From assembly GCA_016765295.1 (NCBI GenBank), contig JAESQF010000096.1:1-64000 (forward strand): a stretch of 64,000 nucleotides of DNA. Reading direction: 5' to 3'. Each line of letters opens with the position of its first letter. Position 1 is the first letter of the stretch. The notes beneath the pieces are model-generated. The model had not been told where the DNA came from, ran no database searches, and was given only the letters and a program-made list of their open reading frames with translations. Both the position numbers and the translations under genes were made by a program. Below are positions 58,435 through 64,000 of this stretch, piece by piece. Source of the stretch: Oleispira sp. (GTDB lineage: Bacteria > Pseudomonadota > Gammaproteobacteria > Pseudomonadales > Oceanobacteraceae).

Positions 58435-59223
58435 ATGCTTAATATAAATAAGAAATATGGACCGATTAATACTGTTATGGACGATAGCATTGTAAGCCAA
58501 AAACAGGGGGTGAAGACGCATCAGCCTAACGTTCGAGTTGTTAGCCAAATGCAACCTATTCGAGTGCTTGTGGCGAATGCAAAAGGCGGCTGTGGTAAAA
58601 CGACCATGGCTACCAATATCGCCAGTTATTTCGCCACCCAAGGAGAAGGAACTGCCATCGTCGATTATGATCCGCAAGGATCAAGCATAGACTGGTTAGC
58701 CGCACGAGATCCTCATCTAGCAAAAATTACCGGCATCGCCGCTTTTAAAAACCAAAATTCAAATTCAACCCGTAGTTATAGCTTACGAGTGCCCTCGAAT
58801 ACATCTCGAGTCGTTTTCGATACCCCAGCGGGATTAAATGGCCACATATTATCCGACATGATCCAAACTTCTGACTTTATTGTGATTCCTGTTATTCCAT
58901 CAGCCATTGATATTCGTGCAGCAACCGGATTTATTCGCGAGGTATTATTGAGTCGAGCATTTCGCAGCAATAAAAAACCTATCGCCGTCATTGCCAACCG
59001 CGTGAAGAAAAATACGCTAATTTACCAGAAGCTTCAACGCTTCCTTAATAGCCTTAATATTCCTTTCATCGCCTCCTTTAGGGACACACAAAATTACGTT
59101 AGAGCATCCGAACACGGATTAGGTTTGGCAGATTTTAGTCAACGTGACCCAAAAGATAAACTCGAGTGGCAACCCATGTTGGAGTGGATTGAGCTACAAA
59201 TTCGTTCAAAACAGAAAAAATAA
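58435..59223 (+). CDS. Orphan ParA/MinD-family ATPase
   Basis: A 262-residue P-loop ATPase. The deviant Walker A is NAKGGCGKTTMATN with the signature Lys. AIVDYDPQGSSIDWLA is the A' motif, VVFDTPAG the Walker B-type motif, and VIPSAIDIRA a following switch region. No parB or partition site lies nearby, so it is an orphan. Relatives position polar or envelope machines, or chemosensory arrays. The start is uncertain: ATG 58435 gives a 38-residue extension before the conserved domain; ATG 58477 is a candidate. Confidence 0.85.
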   Translation: MLNINKKYGPINTVMDDSIVSQKQGVKTHQPNVRVVSQMQPIRVLVANAKGGCGKTTMATNIASYFATQGEGTAIVDYDPQGSSIDWLAARDPHLAKITGIAAFKNQNSNSTRSYSLRVPSNTSRVVFDTPAGLNGHILSDMIQTSDFIVIPVIPSAIDIRAATGFIREVLLSRAFRSNKKPIAVIANRVKKNTLIYQKLQRFLNSLNIPFIASFRDTQNYVRASEHGLGLADFSQRDPKDKLEWQPMLEWIELQIRSKQKK

Positions 59224-59250
59224 AAAGTTTTTGGCCAAAAAACTAATTTA
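59224..59250 (+). terminator. Possible weak terminator after the ParA-like gene
   Basis: AGTTTTTGG / CCAAAAAACT form a near-palindromic hairpin just past the stop, with only a broken T tract behind it. Confidence 0.35.
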
Positions 59251-59296
59251 AATTCTATTTTTCGCCTAAAATAATGGATAGTAATTTGCTTCTAAG

Positions 59297-59302
59297 TATA
59301 AT
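59297..59302 (+). promoter_or_regulatory. Consensus -10 box of algP
   Basis: TATAAT 39 bases before the algP start; no good -35 is present, so an activator may be needed. Confidence 0.4.
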
Positions 59303-59340
59303 TGCGCAGTCTATTTAAGTCAGTCCTCGAGGAAAACCCC

Positions 59341-60474
59341 ATGGCCGCTCGCAAAAGCACAACTAAAAAGCCTGCAGTAAAAAAAATCGCAGCTAAGAAA
59401 AACGTAGCTAAAAAAGCTCCAGCTAAAAAGGTTGCAGCTAAACAAGCTCCAACTCCTAAAGTTGTATTGAGCCCAGTTCAATTGTTGCAGAAAGATATTG
59501 CAGCTCTAGAAGTTAAACTAGAAAAAGCGCGCCAGAAAATGAGTTCTGATGCTGATAAAGCATTGGCTAAAGCTAAGTCTGCTCAAACTAAAGCGATTGC
59601 TGCTTTAGCGAAAGCGAACTCTGCTAAAAAGAAAGCGGCTGATAAAGCTAAAGCAAAGAAATCTGCTGCTACAGTTAAAGCTTTAGACGCTGCTAAAGCT
59701 AAAGTTGAAACAACTAAGCAAGCCGCTACTGCTGCTAAAGAAGTTTTCGCTGCCGCTAAACTAGCTGCAACGACTGCTAAAGCCGATGCTGATGCTGCTT
59801 CAACAATTGCTAAAGCAACTGCTGCTGTAGAAAAAGAACAGCAAAAATCTGCTGCTACTGCTGCCAAGAAGCAAGCTGTTGCTGATAAGAAAGCCGCTGC
59901 CGCTGCTGCTAAGAAAGCTGCCGCTGCTGCTAAGAAAGAAGCTGCTAAAGCTAAGAAAGCCGCTACTGCTGCTAAGCAAAAAGAAGCTGCTGCCGCTAAA
60001 AAAGCTGCTGCTAAAGCAAAGAAAGCCGCAACTTCTGCTAAGAAAAAAGAAGCCGTAGCTGCTAAGAAAGAAGCTGCTAAAGCTAAAAAAGCCGCTAAGA
60101 AGCCAGCTGCTAAGAAAACTGCTGCTAAGCCAGTAAAAAAAGAAGCTAAAAAAGTAGCTGCTAAGCCTGCTAAAAAAGTAGCCGCTAAAAAAGTCGCTAA
60201 GCCTGCTAAAACTGAAAAGAAAGCTGAAAAGAAAGTTGTTGCTAAGAAAGCGGCTAAACCTGCTAAAAAAGTAACGGCTAAGAAAGTAGTTGCTAAGAAA
60301 GCACCAGTAGCTAAACCTACTCCTGCTGCTAAGCCTGCTACAACTCAGTCTCTTGCAGGTGCGATCCACTCAGCTGCAGAAGCTAAGCCAGCAACAGCTG
60401 CTCCAGTAGCCGCTGAAGTTAAGCCAATGGCTCCTGCCTCTGGTAGCTTGTTCGCTCAGAACGAAAGCAAGTAA
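59341..60474 (+). CDS. algP: AlgP-like histone H1-like Lys/Ala-rich protein
   Basis: A 377-residue low-complexity protein. ATG 59341 was chosen because GAGGAAAA lies just upstream. The N-terminus (AARKSTTKKPAVKK) and the C-terminal half consist of AAKK/AKKP/PAKK-type repeats like eukaryotic histone H1 and Pseudomonas AlgP (AlgR3). The middle (about 40-170) is an Ala/Lys helical region that could form a coiled coil. Such proteins bind DNA without sequence specificity and affect alginate-type expression in Pseudomonas. The last 40 residues are less basic and end FAQNESK. Repeats at DNA level make this region prone to length variation. Confidence 0.85.
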   Translation: MAARKSTTKKPAVKKIAAKKNVAKKAPAKKVAAKQAPTPKVVLSPVQLLQKDIAALEVKLEKARQKMSSDADKALAKAKSAQTKAIAALAKANSAKKKAADKAKAKKSAATVKALDAAKAKVETTKQAATAAKEVFAAAKLAATTAKADADAASTIAKATAAVEKEQQKSAATAAKKQAVADKKAAAAAAKKAAAAAKKEAAKAKKAATAAKQKEAAAAKKAAAKAKKAATSAKKKEAVAAKKEAAKAKKAAKKPAAKKTAAKPVKKEAKKVAAKPAKKVAAKKVAKPAKTEKKAEKKVVAKKAAKPAKKVTAKKVVAKKAPVAKPTPAAKPATTQSLAGAIHSAAEAKPATAAPVAAEVKPMAPASGSLFAQNESK

Positions 60475-60480
60475 TTCGTT

Positions 60481-60563
60481 AAGGTCTTCTTTTTAAAGAA
60501 AACCTAACGTAAAAAAGGCCTAATGAAAGACTCCATTAAGAGTTTCATCATTAGGCCTTTTTT
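60481..60563. terminator. Tandem hairpins and bidirectional terminator after algP
   Basis: AGGT.TTCTTT/AAAGAA.ACCT forms a first hairpin (about 60482-60505). AAAAAAGGCCTAATGA pairs with TCATTAGGCCTTTTTT (60511-60563) with a further internal stem GAAA.ACTC/GAGTTTC. T-runs on both strands let it stop algP and the convergent phnX operon. Confidence 0.88.
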
Positions 60564-60597
60564 CGTTTTAGCCTCACTAAAAACTCCTCACAAAAAG

Positions 60598-61425
60598 CTA
60601 GGGCCTCTCACCCTTCGCTAATCTGCGATTCACATCAACAATCACCGCGGCTAAATCTGCGACCGAATCAATGACATAATGCGCGCCAACATTAAATAAG
60701 CGCCGCTCAGCTTTCTGCCGATACTCTTGCTGCTCATCATTAGAAAGCGCTTGCCAGGCATTACGATCCAAGCCCACTTCATTACCCGAACAACTCACAC
60801 CTACCGTCCACATACCTGCGCGTAAGCCCTCTTCAATACCAGGCAAGGTATCATCCACTTTAATACACGCATTCACATGGCCTACTTGCAACTCCATCGC
60901 AACTGTTAACGCCATATCAGGAAAAGGTCGACCACGAGTAACATCCGTCGCAAAAACCGTCGACGCAGGTGTATAACCCTGATCTTTCGCAGCCACTAAT
61001 GCCAGCGCCATCATGCCAGGACCATAACCGGTATTACTACCAATCTTAATTCCCGCGGCAACCAGCTCATCAAACATCGCCTTCCAACCAGGAATTAACT
61101 GACCACGATCCGCGACAATAGGGGTTTGAATCGGCGCAAACAAAGCGTATAAACGCTTAATATCATCTTCATTAGATGCCTGCCCTTTTACCGCCAACCA
61201 AGCGTCGGCAATACGAGGGTTCGCCAGCATACGACGAATATGTTCACTCTTCTCTGTGCCCATTGGTTCACGCGCTTCAGCTTGGCTAACGTCGATACCT
61301 TCCTCTTTAAACAATTCCATAAAGGCATAAACCGGCGCCAAAGAACCAAAATCGATGGTCGTTCCTGCCCAATCCAAAATCAAAGCCTCAACCGGGCCTG
61401 CACAAAAAACATCTGTTTTAAGCAT
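60598..61425 (-). CDS. phnX: Phosphonoacetaldehyde hydrolase
   Basis: HAD-superfamily phosphonatase, 275 residues, cleaving phosphonoacetaldehyde to acetaldehyde and phosphate. The nucleophile is Asp18 in ALILDWAGTT. Lys59 in PMGTEKSEHIRRML fits the Schiff-base lysine of the cap domain. Motif II/III residues (GSNTGYGPGMM, RGRPFPDMAL) and VDDTLPGIEEGLRAGMW for Mg binding are intact. Its start overlaps the HD-domain gene by 8 bases. Last gene of phnW-HD-phnX. Confidence 0.95.
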   Translation of the reverse strand: MLKTDVFCAGPVEALILDWAGTTIDFGSLAPVYAFMELFKEEGIDVSQAEAREPMGTEKSEHIRRMLANPRIADAWLAVKGQASNEDDIKRLYALFAPIQTPIVADRGQLIPGWKAMFDELVAAGIKIGSNTGYGPGMMALALVAAKDQGYTPASTVFATDVTRGRPFPDMALTVAMELQVGHVNACIKVDDTLPGIEEGLRAGMWTVGVSCSGNEVGLDRNAWQALSNDEQQEYRQKAERRLFNVGAHYVIDSVADLAAVIVDVNRRLAKGERP

Positions 61426-62026
61426 AAGTATTTCTCTCTTTCACAATACGAGTATGTTGAATTAATAGTTCATAAAAATCGTTTAAATCTACTTGGGAAA
61501 AACCGCTCTCTGCAATCTCAACTTGCTTGCCTCGCTCATCGTATTTACGCAGTAATAACGCATCTGCAAACCAAGGACTGGATTCAAATGCATGACAGGT
61601 ACTGGCATCCATAATTCCGCCCTGCAATAAAAAGCTATGATAAGAAGCCGCTGATAAACTCTGCCGGTAGCTTTCTTGCGTAGAAACTTGATAACGCTTG
61701 GCTGCGACGTGTAAACGCACAGGCTTGACGATTTCATCGGAAAAATGCTGAGCTAAAAAATGTGCACCGATTTTTTCGTGATAACCATTGCGATCCCCCT
61801 CTTCCGGATGCGCGCCAGTTTCGGTATACGTCAATAAATGGCCAATATCATGTAATAGCGCCGCCACCACAATATGACTCGGCGCGTTATCTTGTTGAGC
61901 AAACCAAGCACACTGCAAAGCATGCTCAAGCTGGCTCACCTCTTCTCCTAGAGACAAATGACCACATTGATGAAAAGGCGCCAAGACTGCATCCACTGAC
62001 TTACGCGCTAACGTTCTCAAGCGCAT
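61418..62026 (-). CDS. Phosphonate-associated HD-domain protein (PhnZ-like)
   Basis: A 202-residue HD-domain protein. QLEHALQCA, LLHDIGHLL, YHEKIGAHFL and VRLHVAAKRY provide the His/Asp metal ligands, with a further Asp around FADALLLRKYDERGK. This set matches the HD proteins of phosphonate operons, whose member PhnZ is a mixed-valent di-iron oxygenase cleaving the C-P bond of hydroxylated aminoethylphosphonate. No PhnY-type hydroxylase is visible here, so the substrate is unclear. It overlaps phnW by 26 bases and phnX by 8, forming a tightly coupled operon. Confidence 0.85.
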   Translation of the reverse strand: MRLRTLARKSVDAVLAPFHQCGHLSLGEEVSQLEHALQCAWFAQQDNAPSHIVVAALLHDIGHLLTYTETGAHPEEGDRNGYHEKIGAHFLAQHFSDEIVKPVRLHVAAKRYQVSTQESYRQSLSAASYHSFLLQGGIMDASTCHAFESSPWFADALLLRKYDERGKQVEIAESGFSQVDLNDFYELLIQHTRIVKERNTYA

Positions 62027-63155
62027 CTTCTTGCTCCCAAAATCTATGCTTAGCTAAAGCAACCAATAAGCGCTGCATATCCTCTGGATACACCTCACCA
62101 ATATGACCAATACGAAAGCACGGCGTCGCCGTCACCTTGCCGGGATAAATAACAAAACCTTCTTCTTTCAAACAGTCATACAGCTTTTTAAAATCAAACA
62201 GCTCAGAATCTGGGTATACAAAAGTCGAGATAAACGGAGATTGCTTGTCAGCATCAACCACACACTGAAAACCTTGCGCCTTCATGCCACGAATTAAGGT
62301 TTGATGATTGGCAACATAACGTTTAGCCCGCGCCTCAATTCCCCCTTCAAGATTTAATTCAGCTAACGCTTGCTGAAAGGCTCGAACCACATGGGTTGGT
62401 GACGTAAAGCGCCACTTCCCTTGGTTATCCTCCATGGTTTTCCACTGCGAAAATAAATCCAAACTCAAAGAACGCGCCCGACCTTCACACAATAAAAGCT
62501 CACTGCGCTTAGCAATCACAAAACCCATGCCCGGCACCCCTTGAATGCATTTATTCGCGCTGCTAATCAGAAAGTCGATGCCTAGATCCGCGACCTTAAT
62601 ATCAATGCCACCAAAAGAACTCATCGCATCGACCAGCAAAACTTTTCCCGCCGCTTTAACGATCGCAGCATAGCGTTCAAGCGGATTCAAAATCCCCGAA
62701 GTCGTTTCACAATGCACCATCGCAACGTGGGTAATATCCGCATCTTTTGCCAAGGTCTCCGCTAACACATCCGCCGCAATCCACTCGTGTTCCGCAACCT
62801 CTAAACTCACCACCGCAATCTTCAAATATTCAGCGATCTCAGCAATGCGTTTACCGTAAGCGCCGTTGATTAATACCAAGAGTTTGCCATCCCTAGGAAT
62901 CGCACTACCAATCGCACTCTCAACCGCAAACGTGCCACTGCCTTGCATCAATACCGTGCTGTAAGCAGTTTCACCATCGTTAGAAGTGATACTTGAACTC
63001 GCCAATGCCATATCAACCAACTGTTGGCGAATCGGCTGCACCACGCCCAAGTTGTAATCATCATCCCAAGTACACCAATCACGTAGCATGGTTTGCTTTA
63101 CGCTGGCACTGGTCGACAAAGGACCTGGGGTTAATAACAAATACGGATTTTTCAC
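62001..63155 (-). CDS. phnW: 2-aminoethylphosphonate-pyruvate transaminase
   Basis: Class V PLP aminotransferase, 384 residues, converting 2-aminoethylphosphonate and pyruvate to phosphonoacetaldehyde and alanine. LLLTPGPLSTSASVKQTMLRDWCTWD is typical of PhnW. The PLP lysine is in FLISSANKCIQGVPGMGF, LLVDAMSSFGGIDI holds the Asp, and VMLQGSGTFAVE-like residues lie near the N-terminus. The start codon is GTG with AGGGA seven bases upstream. First gene of the catabolic operon, with promoter and operator upstream. Confidence 0.95.
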   Translation of the reverse strand: MKNPYLLLTPGPLSTSASVKQTMLRDWCTWDDDYNLGVVQPIRQQLVDMALASSSITSNDGETAYSTVLMQGSGTFAVESAIGSAIPRDGKLLVLINGAYGKRIAEIAEYLKIAVVSLEVAEHEWIAADVLAETLAKDADITHVAMVHCETTSGILNPLERYAAIVKAAGKVLLVDAMSSFGGIDIKVADLGIDFLISSANKCIQGVPGMGFVIAKRSELLLCEGRARSLSLDLFSQWKTMEDNQGKWRFTSPTHVVRAFQQALAELNLEGGIEARAKRYVANHQTLIRGMKAQGFQCVVDADKQSPFISTFVYPDSELFDFKKLYDCLKEEGFVIYPGKVTATPCFRIGHIGEVYPEDMQRLLVALAKHRFWEQEDALENVSA

Positions 63156-63205
63156 AGCAACGTCCCTTCAAATAACTCGCATAAAATACAGCGGTCAAAA
63201 CCATT

Positions 63206-63217
63206 TGGTCTAGACCA
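63206..63217. promoter_or_regulatory. HutC-type GntR operator upstream of phnW
   Basis: The perfect palindrome TGGTCTAGACCA, the consensus operator core of HutC-subfamily GntR regulators (DasR/NagR type). It lies 10 bases downstream of the -10 box of the phnW promoter, where a bound repressor would block transcription. The adjacent regulator gene is of the matching UTRA type. Confidence 0.75.
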
Positions 63218-63226
63218 GATGCACAA

Positions 63227-63255
63227 ACTATAAAGACGCGATTAAGCTGAGGCAA
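63227..63255 (-). promoter_or_regulatory. Promoter of the phnW operon
   Basis: On the minus strand TTGCCT, 17 bases, TATAGT, with the operator palindrome straddling the expected start of transcription. Confidence 0.65.
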
Positions 63256-63350
63256 CGAAATTAAAATGAAGGTTTTGTGACAAAGAGGTTCAAGGGAGTT
63301 AGGGGATAAGTGCCCGCCTTATCGAGGAGAGGTCAGGCACAAAGAAAGCA

Positions 63351-63398
63351 AAATTGAGAGTGAAATTGAGAGTGAAATTGAGAGTGAAATTGAGAGTG
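63351..63398. repeat. Four tandem copies of a 12-bp repeat
   Basis: AAATTGAGAGTG is repeated four times without change, plus a partial fifth unit that runs into the stop codon of the regulator gene. It lies in the gap between the regulator and phnW. Confidence 0.9.
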
Positions 63399-63401
63399 AA
63401 A

Positions 63402-64000
63402 TTATTTGCTTGGAATGCTCAATTCAATGGCGCTATGAACCCAATATTCCTTATCGAATTCAAACGCTTTACGATCACCTTCGTAACGAATACGAGTGAC
63501 CTCAAGGCAAGGCGCACCATTAATAAGCGACAAACTTTCAGCCACCTGATCATACACAGCCGATACCCGAATACGGTTATCTTCATGACAAATCTGCACC
63601 GCATACTCCTCTTCCATCAAGACCGTTAACGATCCTTCAAGACGCGCCTTATTCAACTTTGGAAAACGCTGCTCGGGCAGATAAATCGTTTCAAACAAGA
63701 CCGGCCGACCATTTAAAGACCGCAACCGCACCAGCTCAATGACCTTCTCTTTCGCGACTAAGCCTAATGCTTCACGAGTCTCTGCTGGGCCTTTTATACA
63801 ACGCTGACTAATCAACTGAGTCGCAGGGGTTTTATTCTGTTGCGCGGCCAATAAATAGAAGTTAACCCGCGAAGAAGGGTCATAAACCAAACGCGAAGGC
63901 GCAACAAACCAACCGCGTCGGTTAGAACGATAAATCAGACCTTCCGCTTCTAACTTAGTCAACGCATCGCGTACGGTAATACGCGTACTGGAAAATTGCT
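63402..64000 (-). CDS. phnR: GntR family regulator with UTRA domain (PhnR-like), N-terminus outside window
   Basis: 199 codons are present and the frame is open at the right edge. The visible N-terminal part is the end of a GntR winged helix (STRITVRDALTKLEAEGLIYRSNRRGWFV). A UTRA ligand-binding domain follows (VIELVRLRSLNGRPVLFETIYLP ... CLEVTRIRYEGDRKAFEFDKEYW). It lies upstream of phnW on the same strand and probably represses the phosphonate genes, with the operator TGGTCTAGACCA between them. The effector would be 2-aminoethylphosphonate or a related compound (inference). Confidence 0.85.
   Translation of the reverse strand, partial: QFSSTRITVRDALTKLEAEGLIYRSNRRGWFVAPSRLVYDPSSRVNFYLLAAQQNKTPATQLISQRCIKGPAETREALGLVAKEKVIELVRLRSLNGRPVLFETIYLPEQRFPKLNKARLEGSLTVLMEEEYAVQICHEDNRIRVSAVYDQVAESLSLINGAPCLEVTRIRYEGDRKAFEFDKEYWVHSAIELSIPSK

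Noticed and set aside
59583-60369. Long minus-strand open frames opposite algP
   Set aside because: Low-complexity Ser/Phe and Ala/Val translations arise from the repetitive GCT/AAA codons of algP; no start signals.
63351-63403. CRISPR array
   Set aside because: The 12-bp units are contiguous with no spacers, so this is a simple tandem repeat.

Overview
The window is a block of gamma-proteobacterial chromosome with moderate-to-low GC. Gene order and protein types point to a marine Oceanospirillales-like bacterium (Oleispira/Thalassolituus type), inferred from synteny with Pseudomonas and from protein character, not from any database search. Pseudomonas-like linkages include ponA–pilMNOPQ–aroKB–damX–gltBD and dsbB–algQ(rsd)–algP. 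There is no rRNA, CRISPR array, prophage or insertion sequence. There is one tRNA (Leu, anticodon UAG). Most of the window is housekeeping DNA.

Layout. 1–6.1 kb: end of rnr, rlmB, an MscS-type channel, a large lipoprotein on the minus strand, then rpsF-rpsR-DUF2232-rplI preceded by a strong promoter and a recognisable S6:S18 mRNA leader. 6.2–11.3 kb: dnaB, a 540-base non-coding stretch rich in hairpins, a convergent two-gene unit encoding a triple DnaT-domain protein and a lambda P-like helicase loader, and alr. 11.3–16.1 kb: mqo, hemE and an Ig-like (invasin-type) lipoprotein. 16.2–30.3 kb (minus strand): gltD-gltB, damX, aroB-aroK and the type IV pilus alignment operon pilMNOPQ. 30.5–41.8 kb: mrcA (divergent), maeB, a Tat-exported FAD lactone oxidase with its own cytochrome c, a Cpx-like two-component system, an AI-2E-type permease and a GGDEF/EAL protein. 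41.8–49.98 kb: tRNA-Leu, lrgAB-like genes, a hybrid histidine kinase, nudE, yrfG, hslR-hslO and pckA. 50–60.5 kb: a degenerate receiver protein, tex, gshA, a FliL-like periplasmic protein, dsbB, rsd, a WD40 lipoprotein, a DUF4124 protein, an orphan ParA and an AlgP-like Lys/Ala-rich protein. 60.6–64 kb: a 2-aminoethylphosphonate catabolic operon (phnW, PhnZ-like HD protein, phnX) beneath a GntR/UTRA regulator gene cut by the window edge.

How genes work together. MaeB, Mqo and PckA cover the malate/oxaloacetate/PEP node. The pil operon builds the inner-membrane platform, pilotin-like link and secretin of type IV pili. HslR, HslO, CpxAR-like, DsbB and Tex form a stress and protein-quality set. 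The phosphonate operon would turn 2-aminoethylphosphonate into phosphate plus acetaldehyde, with pyruvate/alanine cycling, and carries a textbook HutC-type operator just downstream of its -10 box.

The most unusual features are the dnaB-linked lambda P/DnaT pair, in which three DnaT domains are fused to a winged-helix-like N-terminus, and a roughly 105-nt element between it and dnaB. That element folds on the plus strand into a three-way-junction-like RNA whose only non-Watson-Crick pairs are G·U. Both deserve follow-up.
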